A program made the position numbers and the translations under genes. A DNA stretch of 64,000 nt from Pseudomonas syringae CC1557. Lineage in GTDB: Bacteria; Pseudomonadota; Gammaproteobacteria; Pseudomonadales; Pseudomonadaceae. Within the stretch, counting starts at the first letter, position 1. Each line of letters starts with the position of its first letter. The notes below the pieces were generated by a model. That model saw only the letters and a program-made list of their open reading frames with translations, had not been told where the DNA came from and made no database searches. Shown piece after piece: positions 8,597 to 17,313 of this stretch. Location: positions 2,542,001-2,606,000 of the forward strand of contig NZ_CP007014.1 in NCBI RefSeq assembly GCF_000452705.1, read 5' to 3'.

Positions 8597-9382
8597 CTAG
8601 CCACCTTTTCGTGCAGTCGCGACATTGGAGATCCGGGCCAGAAATGGCTCCAGCCTTTCGCGTGGAGCGTCGTGTTCAACAACCAGCGCTGCGACTTCGG
8701 CACATTGCGCCACTTGATAATGGGCGACGCTGGACAATTTCTCATTGGTTACAGCGACAATCACCTGACCACTCGCCGATACGACGGCGCGTTTGAAGTC
8801 GGCGTCCTCGAGTTCAAAGGCCGTTACGCCATTGTCAGGGTCAATGGCGCAGGCGCCGATAAAGCAACAGTCGTAGTTGAACTGCTGCAACTGCTGGACG
8901 GCCCTCAGACCTGTAACGCCGCCGGTGACCGGGTGTACGCGGCCCCCCAGGAGAACGACCTCGACGCGTTGCAGCTTCATCAACTGGACGGCAATCAATG
9001 GCGAGTTGGTGGTCACCGTCAACTGCAACTGCGGGTCAATTGCACAGGCGATCGCCATGTTCGTTGAACCTGCGTCAATGAATACATGTTGCCCGGCGGT
9101 CAAAAACGCGACCGCAGCCTGCCCAAGACTGCCCTTGCGCGACCAGTCCTGAAGAACGCGAACCTCCAACGGATCCTCCGACTCACGCATCAGGATTGCG
9201 CCGCCGTATACCCGCTTGCACAGGCCCGCAGATGCCAGGACGCCCAGATCACGTCTTATGGAGTGCTCGGACACCCGGAACTCGCCGGCCAAATCAGTGG
9301 CGATCACCCGGCCGTAGCGAACCAGGCGTTCCTGGATCAAGCGCTGGCGTTCACCGGGAAGCGTCTCAAATGGGGAGGTCAT
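8597..9382 (-). CDS. Second DeoR-family transcriptional regulator
   Basis: A 261-residue DeoR-family repressor. The N-terminal winged helix is at residues 7-60 (YGRVIATDLAGEFRVSEHSIRRDL, followed by KRVYGGA). The effector domain follows, with FIDAGSTN and LLGGRVHP as phosphate-binding loops. It is more typical of the family than DeoR at 3948, which lacks the usual KRVHGGA wing. I start at the ATG at 9382, which follows AGGA; in-frame upstream codons would add a proline-rich leader. Four tandem decamers overlap its ribosome site, suggesting autoregulation. It may be the functional counterpart of Salmonella DeoQ, or it may control another sugar pathway. Confidence 0.82.
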   Translation of the reverse strand: MTSPFETLPGERQRLIQERLVRYGRVIATDLAGEFRVSEHSIRRDLGVLASAGLCKRVYGGAILMRESEDPLEVRVLQDWSRKGSLGQAAVAFLTAGQHVFIDAGSTNMAIACAIDPQLQLTVTTNSPLIAVQLMKLQRVEVVLLGGRVHPVTGGVTGLRAVQQLQQFNYDCCFIGACAIDPDNGVTAFELEDADFKRAVVSASGQVIVAVTNEKLSSVAHYQVAQCAEVAALVVEHDAPRERLEPFLARISNVATARKGG

Positions 9383-9393
9383 CGTATTGAATC

Positions 9394-9433
9394 CTGCATA
9401 AACGATCATAAGCGAGCTAAACCGAGCATAAAT
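9394..9433. promoter_or_regulatory. Four tandem 10-bp repeats ahead of the second DeoR gene
   Basis: Consecutive decamers CTGCATAAAC / GATCATAAGC / GAGCTAAACC / GAGCATAAAT place the CATAA core at 9397, 9407, (degenerate) 9417 and 9427, exactly one helical turn apart. The array overlaps the ribosome site of the gene ending at 8597. Phased direct repeats are a usual operator form for DeoR-family proteins. Confidence 0.5.
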
Positions 9434-10148
9434 ATGATGGTTATTGGGGAGGCCGTCAACAGAAGGTATGCAGGGAAACGGGTCACATACCGAAATATGA
9501 TCAGCCATGCTGCGCAAGCCTGCAGGGGGTGAATACCCGCTGGATCAGCTCATCACGCATTGTTTTCCGTGACTGACGATTTGGGCCTCTTGAGGAATGA
9601 GGCGAGCACCGATTATGAGGGGAAGACGGTCTCTGAAGTTAAGGCAGACCCTGGTCTAGGTGAGGCCGTACTGATTGCTTTCGTACTGGACGGGAAGGTT
9701 GCAAATTCCAGCACTAAACTAACCGGGCATAATGGACTGGATTTACAGGAAAGAAGACGGGTAGTGAAGCTCTCTTGCACGCTTTTTCGCTGGAAGAAAA
9801 AAGGGGAGCCCCCAGAGTGAGTCGAAGGCACCTGCCAGGAGTGCATTGAGCGGAGGACCTTGCTCTGATGTGTGGTTCCAAAAGTGTTGGGCCATTATTG
9901 GAAACACCCATCGCGAAATTTGTCAGAGGGAGGGGAATAACGTCTACACGCTCAATCGAAGGTGGCGTTTTTCCGCAATAAGTCCAGATATTCTGCCCAA
10001 ATTGTGCCGCCTCCCGGCGTTGACCAATTTCAAAAACGCAGCCTTGACGCGCGAGTGATTCACCGACCGCGTCACTGCCGGACCGCTTTCAATCGTCCGC
10101 CTGGGAGGGTAATGTTGCGCAGTTCCAAACGTACACACCGCTTGACTC
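9434..10148. other. Long intergenic stretch, no supported gene
   Basis: About 700 bp without a convincing coding region. A frame at 9560-9820 would need a TTG start without a ribosome site, and its opposite strand is equally open. The base composition is patchier than the flanks, so this may be degraded sequence at the left edge of the accessory region that begins at 10176. Confidence 0.55.
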
Positions 10149-10174
10149 ACAGGACCTTCGTACAGGACCTTCGT
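10149..10174 (+). repeat. Tandem 13-bp duplication doubling the ribosome site
   Basis: ACAGGACCTTCGT occurs twice head to tail, ending one base before the ATG at 10176. Each copy carries AGGA, so the acetyltransferase gene has two candidate Shine-Dalgarno sites 13 bases apart. Simple slippage duplication is the likely origin. Confidence 0.75.
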
Positions 10175-10175
10175 T

Positions 10176-11093
10176 ATGTTGAAGCACTCCGAGCAGACCG
10201 CCCCATCCGAGCCCCTGCATGCTGCGTCAGCGGGCCCTGCGGCCCCCCGGTTAACGCCATTGCGTGCTGACCATTTACCGCAGGCGGTCGGCCTCTCGTC
10301 TGCATTGGCGTGGCCATATCGGGAGGCTGACTGGTGCTTCGCCTTTGATCTGGGCGCAGGTCTCGCCGTGGAGGTAGAGGGAAAATTGGTCGGCACTGCC
10401 CTATGGTGGCTGCAGGGCGATAGTCACGCTTCGGTGGGCATGATCATTGTCTCGGCAGCCATGCAGGGTAAGGGTATCGGGCGCGCCCTTATGGACAGTG
10501 TGTTGCAGCACACGGGCGAGCGAACGCTGATTCTCAACTCGACTCAAGAAGGCTTGGCACTGTACACCCGACTTGGGTTCGTCGCCCACGGGCAGCTCCA
10601 TCAGCATCAGGCGGTGCTGGAGCGGGCGGCGCATTTTGTCCGCGATGGCTCGCACCTTCGAAGCATGCAGCCCAGCGACGAGCAGGCGGTGCGACAGCTG
10701 GACAGGGCGGCCACAGGCAGGGACCGCAGCGCGTTGTTAAGCCACTTGTTCGACATCGGCAGCATCCTGGTCGTCGATCGAGGTGCCGGCGTGTTGGCTT
10801 ACGCTTGTGTACGCGAATGGGGCCGTGGCGTGGTTATCGGCCCGGTGGTTGCCCGTGGGCCAGAGGCGGTGCCGGATGCCAAAGCGCTTATCGGCGCACT
10901 TACGGAAGCTCATCAAGGCCGTTTCGTTCGCATCGACGTGACCGACCGCAGTGGCTTGTCGCACTGGTTGACCGAGCTAGGTCTGCCTTGCGTTGGCCAT
11001 GCAACCCCCATGGTGCGTACCACGCGCTCCTCCCCAGGCTCTGCTGAAACTGATGCGCATTTGTTTGCCCTGTCCAACCAGTCGATCGGCTGA
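10176..11093 (+). CDS. Double GNAT-fold N-acetyltransferase
   Basis: A 305-residue protein. The N-terminal half (residues 25-150) is a GNAT acetyltransferase with the acetyl-CoA loop QGKGIGRALM near residue 97 and the strand MIIVSAAM before it. The second half (about 165-295) is a shorter GNAT-like domain (RGVVIGPVVA; FVRIDVTDRSGLSHWL) as found in two-domain acetyltransferases with an Acetyltransf_18-like end. It would acetylate a small amine or amino acid. It is followed 71 bp later by a FAD amine oxidoreductase, and a related but decayed pair sits at 18763-19619, so the two functions travel together. The substrate is unknown. Confidence 0.85.
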   Translation: MLKHSEQTAPSEPLHAASAGPAAPRLTPLRADHLPQAVGLSSALAWPYREADWCFAFDLGAGLAVEVEGKLVGTALWWLQGDSHASVGMIIVSAAMQGKGIGRALMDSVLQHTGERTLILNSTQEGLALYTRLGFVAHGQLHQHQAVLERAAHFVRDGSHLRSMQPSDEQAVRQLDRAATGRDRSALLSHLFDIGSILVVDRGAGVLAYACVREWGRGVVIGPVVARGPEAVPDAKALIGALTEAHQGRFVRIDVTDRSGLSHWLTELGLPCVGHATPMVRTTRSSPGSAETDAHLFALSNQSIG

Positions 11094-11164
11094 CGCAGGC
11101 AACCACTCACCGATTCTGCATTGCGCGAACGGCTCACTCACCCTCAGATAATGGATGGTTGCGT

Positions 11165-12442
11165 ATGAAAATGATGCCCTACTGGCTGGATACCGCCCCC
11201 AGGTTCGCAGCGGGTGAACGTGATGCGCCCTGCGGTGAGGTCGATGTGGCGGTCGTCGGCGCCGGGTTTACCGGTTTGTCCGCCGCCATCGCGCTGGCCA
11301 AAAAAGGCGCAAAGGTTGCGGTGTTCGAGGCTGGTTTGGTCGGCAACGCAGCTTCCGGACGCAATGGTGGAATGTGTAACAACGGCTTTGCCCAAGACTA
11401 CTACGCGTTGTCCACCGCTATCGGGCGCGAGCGTGCGAACCTGTTGTTTCGCGCGTTTGACGCCGGCGTCAGTAAGGTCGAATCGCTGATTGCGGAGGAG
11501 GGAATCGACTGCGATTTCAAGCGCGTCGGCAAGCTCAAACTGGCGGCGAAGCCTGAGCATTTCGATAAGCTGGCGCGGTCCCAGGCACTTATGGAAAAAG
11601 AATGCGACCCCGATACGTTCATGTTGACCCGGGAACAGTTGAGCAGCGAAGTCGGTTCAGATCGTTATTTCGGTGGCCTGGTCTTTGGTAAAAGTGCCGG
11701 CATGCACGTAGGTCGCTATGGTCAGGGGCTTGCGGAGGCTGCCGCCCGGCGAGGCGTACGTATCTATGAAAATGCGCCGGTGCTTGGCCTGGCGCGTCAC
11801 GCAGGCACCGCGCATCAGGTAAAAACGCCACGCGGCGAGGTGCGTGCAAAGCAAGTGCTGCTGGCGACCGGCACGTCCGCAGTGGGACCGCTGGCGTGGT
11901 TCCGCCGACGCATAGTGCCCGTGGGCGCTTTTATCATCGTCACCGAGCCGTTGTCTGCCGAGGTGCTTGACCGTCTGGTGCCGAGTCGGCGCATGTACAC
12001 CGATACGAAAAACTTCGTCAACTACTTTCGGATCACCCCGGACAATCGCTTGTTGTTCGGTGGGCGTGCGCGTTTTGCGACGTCGAACCCAGCATCCGAC
12101 ATGAAAAGTGGCGTGATCCTGCAGAAGGCACTGATCGATATCTTCCCTGAGCTGAGCGGTACACGCATCGATTACTGCTGGGGAGGCATGGTGGATATGA
12201 CGCGCGACCGCTTACCCCGTGCCGGTGAGCACGACGGGCTGTTCTATTCCATGGGTTACAGTGGCCATGGCACACATATGGCGACCTATATGGGTGCGAT
12301 CATGGCCGAGGTGCTCGATGGCCGCGCCGACCTAAACCCATGGAAGGATTTCAACTGGCCTGCCATCCCGGGGCACTTTGGCAATCCATGGTTTCTGCCG
12401 TTGGTGGGCGCCTATTATCGGTTCCAGGACTTGGTGCGTTAA
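11165..12442 (+). CDS. FAD-dependent amine/amino-acid oxidoreductase (DAO family, PuuB-like)
   Basis: A 425-residue flavoenzyme. The N-terminal Rossmann motif is VVGAGFTGLSAA at about residues 30-41, with Glu55 closing the ADP-ribose site. The motif SGRNGGMCNNGF near 67 and the C-terminal YCWGGMVDMTRDRLP and SMGYSGHGTHMATYMG match gamma-glutamylputrescine oxidase and related DAO enzymes, which oxidise a secondary or primary amine to an imine. Starts at ATG 11165 after GGATGG; a TTG two codons earlier and ATGs at 11171 and 11174 are alternatives. Paired with the upstream acetyltransferase. A 27-codon remnant of a close relative is at 19539-19619. Confidence 0.88.
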   Translation: MKMMPYWLDTAPRFAAGERDAPCGEVDVAVVGAGFTGLSAAIALAKKGAKVAVFEAGLVGNAASGRNGGMCNNGFAQDYYALSTAIGRERANLLFRAFDAGVSKVESLIAEEGIDCDFKRVGKLKLAAKPEHFDKLARSQALMEKECDPDTFMLTREQLSSEVGSDRYFGGLVFGKSAGMHVGRYGQGLAEAAARRGVRIYENAPVLGLARHAGTAHQVKTPRGEVRAKQVLLATGTSAVGPLAWFRRRIVPVGAFIIVTEPLSAEVLDRLVPSRRMYTDTKNFVNYFRITPDNRLLFGGRARFATSNPASDMKSGVILQKALIDIFPELSGTRIDYCWGGMVDMTRDRLPRAGEHDGLFYSMGYSGHGTHMATYMGAIMAEVLDGRADLNPWKDFNWPAIPGHFGNPWFLPLVGAYYRFQDLVR

Positions 12443-12481
12443 ACCGCACTGCAACGCTGCCGTTGTTGCGGTGCGATTTGT

Positions 12482-13369
12482 TCAAAGGAGTTTGGTGCTT
12501 AGGTGGCTGAACTGCGTGAGAAGCCACTCTGCAAGTTCAAACTCCACACCTTGCAGTTCACTCGCCCCTAACCATATCAACCCATATTGACTGCCGTCAG
12601 GGTCAAAGCCAGCGGGTGCCGCCAGGCTTCCTCGTCCCACATCGTCAAGGGCGAGTATCAGCGGGCTGAGGGCGACACCCAGGCCTGCAGCCGCAGCTTC
12701 GACAATTAAAGAATGATGGTCGTAATAGCGGATTTCTGTGGGCCGAAGCGCCGACGGATGGGTTCTCAGCCATTGCGCCCATGCGTCAGGTCGGGTCTTC
12801 GACCCGAGAGCAAGATAGTCGCCGCTTTCGAAATTCGGCACCAATTCGGGCCTCATGACAGGCCCAACCTTTTCGGGGAATAGGGGCCGTACGTTCCACG
12901 TCTCGGGCACAGCGAAGTCTAGCCGTCGAATAGCGAGATCCACCTGACTCTTGCGAAAGTCCACCAGCCCGCCACCCACGGAGAGGTGGAGGGCGATGTT
13001 CGGATGCGTCAATTGAAATCCTGCTAGTCGCGGAATGAGCCAGCGCATGGCAACTGAAGGCTCGCAGGAGAGCACCAGGGCAGTCTTCCCAACATTGGTA
13101 GCACGCAGGCCTTGCACCGTGGCGACCAACTCGCCGAAGAACCTGCCAAGCGTGAGGTTGAGTGTCTCGCCGGCTGGTGTGAGCCGCAGGCCTCGCCCAT
13201 TCCTCTCAAATAACTTGACCCCGATGTCGTCGGCCAGTTTGGTGATGCGCCGACTGACGGCGCCGTGCGTGAGCGCGAGCGAGTCAGCTGCACGCCGGAC
13301 TGAACCCAGCCGCGCTGTTGCTTCGAAGGCTCGCAGGTCATCGAGCGAAGGTATGTCTGAATGGTCCAT
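12482..13369 (-). CDS. LysR-family regulator, GcvA type
   Basis: A 295-residue regulator. Residues 8-65 form the LysR helix-turn-helix (LRAFEATARLGSVRRAADSLALTHGAVSRRI). The effector domain starts with ALVLSCEPSVAMRWLIPRL near residue 95, characteristic of the GcvA-like subgroup that often controls adjacent amino-acid or carbon catabolic genes. It is divergent from the kinase gene with 75-110 bp between, so it very probably controls the five-gene operon 13481-18639. It is convergent with the oxidoreductase at 11165, 39 bp away. Confidence 0.88.
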   Translation of the reverse strand: MDHSDIPSLDDLRAFEATARLGSVRRAADSLALTHGAVSRRITKLADDIGVKLFERNGRGLRLTPAGETLNLTLGRFFGELVATVQGLRATNVGKTALVLSCEPSVAMRWLIPRLAGFQLTHPNIALHLSVGGGLVDFRKSQVDLAIRRLDFAVPETWNVRPLFPEKVGPVMRPELVPNFESGDYLALGSKTRPDAWAQWLRTHPSALRPTEIRYYDHHSLIVEAAAAGLGVALSPLILALDDVGRGSLAAPAGFDPDGSQYGLIWLGASELQGVEFELAEWLLTQFSHLSTKLL

Positions 13370-13480
13370 TGGTGAGAAATTATCACCAATAGCGATCAGA
13401 AACTATCGCTTTTTATAGTGTGACCGAATTTTTACAATCGATGCATGTTTAGAAAACATCAACCGAATATTGGGGGCCTA

Positions 13481-14548
13481 ATGCTTACAAATCATCAACC
13501 CAATATCGGGGTCCTTGCCGACGATCTAACCAGCGCGGCAGATGGCGCGGCACCTTTCGTCGCCCGCGGGCTGAGCGCGCGAATCGGAAGGGGCCAGCTT
13601 CCGCGTCAAACGGCAGCGGTCATCGCTGTCGATAGCGGTTCGCGTTCCGCCACTCTGTCGCAAGCATGTGAAGACATCACGCGACTAACCTCCCTGCTTT
13701 CCGGCTGCGCCGTACTTTACAAAACGGTCGACTCCACTCTGCGCGGCCACATAACACAAGAGCTTGAGGCATGTTTTGCGGCGAGCGGCCGCAGGTCAGT
13801 GGTGTTCGCACCCGCATTCCCCCAAGCCGGGCGTACAACAGTAGGGGGTATTCAGCTTGTTGACGGCGTCCCGGTTTCTGAGAGTGTGTATGGCCAGGAC
13901 CCTGTGCATCCGGCGCGGTGTTCCGCGCTCGTCGACCTGCTTCCGAACTGCATTAAGGATGTCACGCTGCTCGATGCGATAATGCAGGAAGAACTCGATA
14001 CGCAGATTGCTGCCATCGAGGACCCAGAATCGATTCTGTGGCTCGGCTCTCCTGGAATGGCGGCAGCCCTGGCGCGGCGGTTTGTACCGGCGAAGACGGC
14101 AGCGCAATTGCTTGACTGCATCAGCACCGATGTCCTGGTCGTTATTGGAAGCGCGAATCCGCGCAGTCACCGACAGGCCGATCTGGTCCGGGGACTCAGC
14201 GGCGTCACGCTGCTGCGCGGGCCCGCTATGCGTGAGCGCGACCCGGCGGCGGTGCTGCGCCGCATTGCAGACGCCGCCGCGCACGAACTTCAAGACCCAC
14301 GCTTTGGCGCGTTGATCGCCACTGGCGGCGACACGATGGAGGCGGTCCTGGATCTTCTCAACGTCCGTGAGTTCGAGATCGTGCAAGAACTCGAACCCGG
14401 TTTTCCCCTTTCTCGCGCCAAGCTTGGCGATGGGCGCACGCTCCTGCTCGCCATGAAAGCCGGTGGCTTTGGCAGTGATGATGCGCTAGAGCGCGCTGTC
14501 GCGCGGATACGCGGTGCAGCCCAAGCCTTCTCCAGGGATTTACTATGA
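13481..14548 (+). CDS. Four-carbon acid sugar kinase family protein (DUF1537)
   Basis: A 355-residue kinase of the DUF1537 family, whose members (DtnK, LtnK, OtnK) phosphorylate four-carbon sugar acids such as threonate and erythronate. The N-terminal ADDLTSAADGA substrate motif lies at about residues 13-23. The ATP-binding domain shows VVIGSANPRSHRQ near 215 and the glycine-rich ATGGDT. I prefer ATG 13481, preceded by GGGGG seven bases upstream. The frame also opens at ATG 13445, which would add 12 residues that are an imperfect copy of the next ones (HQPNIGG then HQPNIGV). It overlaps pdxA2 by ATGA. The exact substrate is unknown. Confidence 0.85.
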   Translation: MLTNHQPNIGVLADDLTSAADGAAPFVARGLSARIGRGQLPRQTAAVIAVDSGSRSATLSQACEDITRLTSLLSGCAVLYKTVDSTLRGHITQELEACFAASGRRSVVFAPAFPQAGRTTVGGIQLVDGVPVSESVYGQDPVHPARCSALVDLLPNCIKDVTLLDAIMQEELDTQIAAIEDPESILWLGSPGMAAALARRFVPAKTAAQLLDCISTDVLVVIGSANPRSHRQADLVRGLSGVTLLRGPAMRERDPAAVLRRIADAAAHELQDPRFGALIATGGDTMEAVLDLLNVREFEIVQELEPGFPLSRAKLGDGRTLLLAMKAGGFGSDDALERAVARIRGAAQAFSRDLL

Positions 14549-15540
14549 AAAATATCGTTCCTCCAATTGCTCTGACGATGGGCGATGCATCCGGCATTGG
14601 GCCGGAAATCGTTGCGAAGCTACTCGCGAAGGGCGGCGAACGCGTGGTCGTGTTCGGCAGCTGTGTCGTGATGCAGGACATTGTGCGTCGGTTGGGCTTG
14701 GACATCGAGGTGAGACGTATCGATGCACCCGATGCAGCGCAGTTCCAGCCGCGCGTTATTGAGGTCATCGAGACTACCCGGATCGTCGAAGCTCCACCCA
14801 TTGGGCAGATCAGCGCGATTTCCGGGCAGGCGGCGTTCGATGCCATCGTTGCAGCGATCGCGGCAGCCAAGTCCGGAGAGGTGAGCGGTATTGTCACGGC
14901 GCCGATCAACAAGGAGGCGATGAGCAGCGCTGGAATTCGCTACCCCGGCCATACGGAAATCCTGGCCGAGTACGGCGGCGTCAGCCGTGTCGCAATGATG
15001 CTGGCCAACGACGACATCCGTACGGTGCTCGTCACGATCCACACCTCGCTGCGCAAGGCGATCGAGCAGGGTGATTTCGACGCGCAGATGTCGGCCATCC
15101 GCCTTGCCCACGAGGGCGGGAAGGCGCTCGGCTTCCCGAGCCCGCGTATCGCCGTTGCAGGTCTCAACCCGCACGCCGGTGAAGGCGGCCTGTTTGGCGA
15201 TGAGGAAATAAGGATCATCCGGCCTGCAATTGAAGCGGCCCGTGCCGAAGGCATCGATGCCAGCGGCCCACATCCAGGCGACACGGTCTACATGCAGGCA
15301 CGGACGGGCCGGTTCGATGTCGTGGTCGCCCAGTACCACGATCAAGGGCTGATCCCTGTGAAGTATCTCGGTCTGGAAAAAGGCGTGAACATCACGCTGG
15401 GCTTGCCGTTTGTCCGCACCAGCCCAGATCACGGCACGGCGTTTGACATCGCAGGCCAGGGTATTGCCGACCACGCCAGCCTGGAAACTGCACTTGCCTA
15501 TGCACAGCGTCTCGTCGCTGCGAAAGCTACGCCAAACTAA
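14545..15540 (+). CDS. pdxA2: PdxA2-type 4-phospho-hydroxyacid dehydrogenase
   Basis: A 331-residue NAD-dependent, metal-dependent dehydrogenase of the PdxA family. Metal ligands are visible as His166 (TIHTSLR), His210 (LNPHAGEGG) and His265 (QYHDQG), and the substrate loop is GDASGIGPE at residues 13-21. PdxA2 enzymes oxidise a 4-phosphorylated threonate-like acid and decarboxylate it to dihydroxyacetone phosphate, using the product of a DUF1537 kinase. That is the gene immediately upstream here, overlapping by four bases. The biosynthetic PdxA for vitamin B6 is usually found with ksgA, so a catabolic role is favoured. Confidence 0.88.
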   Translation: MKNIVPPIALTMGDASGIGPEIVAKLLAKGGERVVVFGSCVVMQDIVRRLGLDIEVRRIDAPDAAQFQPRVIEVIETTRIVEAPPIGQISAISGQAAFDAIVAAIAAAKSGEVSGIVTAPINKEAMSSAGIRYPGHTEILAEYGGVSRVAMMLANDDIRTVLVTIHTSLRKAIEQGDFDAQMSAIRLAHEGGKALGFPSPRIAVAGLNPHAGEGGLFGDEEIRIIRPAIEAARAEGIDASGPHPGDTVYMQARTGRFDVVVAQYHDQGLIPVKYLGLEKGVNITLGLPFVRTSPDHGTAFDIAGQGIADHASLETALAYAQRLVAAKATPN

Positions 15541-15556
15541 TCGAAAGGAAACCATC

Positions 15557-16534
15557 ATGGGACTTCGTTTCATTTTCATGCTCACGCGCAATGACCGCAC
15601 GGTCGCAGACGCATCGCAGCAACTCCAGACGGCGCTCGGCCTCGGCGTACGCCACATCGGCTTCAAAGACATCGGCTTGCCGATCGAGCAGTTGAAGAGC
15701 CTCAACGCAGCGATCAAGGCGGGCGGTGCCACATCCTACCTGGAGGTCGTGTCGTTGGACCGAGAAAGCGAAATCGTGTCAGCGAAGGCGGCTGTCGAGA
15801 TCGGCGTCGACATTCTTCTGGGTGGCACGCGGGTCGACGACGTGCTGCCGATCATCAAGGAGGCCTGCATCCAGTACTTCCCTTTCCCGGGTCGGATCAC
15901 CGGTCACCCGAGCGTGCTGGAAGGCAGCATCGAGGAAATTGTCGACAGTGCCAAGGCGATGGCCGCGCGCGATGGCGTGCACGGCCTGGACCTGCTTGCA
16001 TACCGCTCGGCGGAGAACGTGCCCGACCTGATGAGGGCCGTCTGCGCTGCAGTCTCCAAGCCTGTCTACGTTGCGGGCTCAATCGCCAGCCCTGAGAGAA
16101 TTGCAATAGTCCAGGATGCGGGCGCAGCTGGTTTCACGATTGGGACCGCAGCCCTGGATGGCCAATACCCCGCCGACGGGAAGGACGTGCTCAGTCAACT
16201 CACCGCTATCCTGCGCGACGTCGCCGCCCTGAACAAACATCTTTCGCCGATCAGCAAGACGAACCTGTCAAGCGTGTTTGCCGACAAAGTCCAAGGGCAG
16301 TTCAACAACACGCACATCAAGGTCGCCATGTTCAAGGGCGCCTCCAACTGGTCATTTCGACAGGACGACGATGAGCTGTTCTTCGTTCACCGGGGACGCC
16401 TGCTCATTAAATTCCGTGACCGTGAAGAGATTGTCGAACCGGGAGAGTTCATCGTCGTACCGCATGGCGTTGAGCACTGTGCGGTGGCGTTGGACGCAGA
16501 GGCATGTGAAGTGTTGCTGGCAACCGCCGGCTAG
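15557..16534 (+). CDS. TIM-barrel protein fused to a C-terminal cupin
   Basis: A 325-residue two-domain protein starting at ATG 15557 after GAAAGGAAA. Residues 1-225 look like a phosphate-binding TIM barrel: the C-terminal phosphate grip YVAGSIASPERI and GFTIGTAAL at residues 171-200 resembles HisA/HisF-type barrels. An OMP-decarboxylase DxKxxD motif is not seen. Residues 245-325 form a cupin with DELFFVHRG and VPHGVEH. The first cupin motif reads NWSFRQDDDE, lacking the usual HxH metal ligands. Position after pdxA2 suggests it acts on a phosphorylated intermediate, for example as aldolase, decarboxylase or isomerase, but I cannot assign the reaction. Confidence 0.75.
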   Translation: MGLRFIFMLTRNDRTVADASQQLQTALGLGVRHIGFKDIGLPIEQLKSLNAAIKAGGATSYLEVVSLDRESEIVSAKAAVEIGVDILLGGTRVDDVLPIIKEACIQYFPFPGRITGHPSVLEGSIEEIVDSAKAMAARDGVHGLDLLAYRSAENVPDLMRAVCAAVSKPVYVAGSIASPERIAIVQDAGAAGFTIGTAALDGQYPADGKDVLSQLTAILRDVAALNKHLSPISKTNLSSVFADKVQGQFNNTHIKVAMFKGASNWSFRQDDDELFFVHRGRLLIKFRDREEIVEPGEFIVVPHGVEHCAVALDAEACEVLLATAG

Positions 16535-16573
16535 GTTTCCAGAGAAATCATCTCGCAACGAGCAGGAGCAATC

Positions 16574-17293
16574 ATGTCCGAAGCCCAAGTGCTGCATCGC
16601 GCCAACGGCGCACCCTTTTCAACTTCCTTCCGCCAGGCGGCGTTCGGTAAAGACGATCCTTTTGCGCGAGATCGCGAGATCGCGTGGGAAGGCCCTGACT
16701 CGATGATCGCGGGTCGAACCCGTTTCGTCGGTGAACTCGAGGTTCCGGGTTTCCCTCACACCGAAACCATCGTCGTCGTCGAGGGAGAGTTGACCCTGAC
16801 CGCAGCCGGAGCGGCCCCTCTGGTGCTCGGCCCGCAAGCGGGCGTTGTCATCGGATGCGGTACGGTGCTTCGCATCCAGGCCGAATCGGGCGCACGATTC
16901 GTCTTTTGCGCGGCCGCTTGCGACACGCCGACCCAACGCGGGCTGTTCCCGCTGTGCGCTGACGCCGACTTCAAGCCATCCCCGTCGCTGCCCGCAGAGG
17001 CACTGCTGAGCCAACCCCCGCACTGCCGCAAGGACAGTGTCTTCACCGAGGAAGGCACGCATTACAGCGCGGGTGTCTGGGATTCGACACCGTACCACCG
17101 AATTGTTCGCCCGCATCGCATCAACGAATTCATGTATCTGCTGGCCGGCAGCGTGCGGTTCGCGACACCTGACGGCAGCGTGCTGTCGCTCGGCACTGGC
17201 GACGCGCTGTTCGTGCCCCAGGGCGCGCAGGTTGGATGGGAAAGCAGCGATCGCGTGGCAAAGTTCTATGTGTCCCAAAGCGTTCAGGCCTGA
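16574..17293 (+). CDS. Bicupin, DUF861-like
   Basis: A 239-residue protein with two small beta-barrel cupin domains. Residues 45-115 (HTETIVVVEGELTL) and 160-235 (RPHRINEFMYLLAGSVRF, GDALFVPQG) resemble the DUF861/COG3450 cupins often found beside FAD amine oxidoreductases. ATG at 16574 follows GAGCAGGAG. It lies 39 bp after the TIM/cupin gene and 20 bp before the oxidoreductase, so all five genes are probably one transcript. It may bind or isomerise an unstable product of the oxidoreductase; nothing in the sequence decides. Confidence 0.75.
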   Translation: MSEAQVLHRANGAPFSTSFRQAAFGKDDPFARDREIAWEGPDSMIAGRTRFVGELEVPGFPHTETIVVVEGELTLTAAGAAPLVLGPQAGVVIGCGTVLRIQAESGARFVFCAAACDTPTQRGLFPLCADADFKPSPSLPAEALLSQPPHCRKDSVFTEEGTHYSAGVWDSTPYHRIVRPHRINEFMYLLAGSVRFATPDGSVLSLGTGDALFVPQGAQVGWESSDRVAKFYVSQSVQA

Positions 17294-17313
17294 ATCGACG
17301 AGCGAGATCCATC

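Noticed and set aside
9560..9820. 86-codon plus-strand frame
   Set aside because: Needs a TTG start without a ribosome site, and the opposite strand is equally open; no motif recognised.
15410..15557. Longer N-terminus for the TIM/cupin protein
   Set aside because: The open frame extends into pdxA2, but only ATG 15557 has a ribosome site and matches the barrel start.
15557..16230. TIM barrel as a 3-keto-gulonate-phosphate/OMP decarboxylase
   Set aside because: The DxKxxD catalytic motif of that superfamily is not present; only the generic phosphate-binding loops are.
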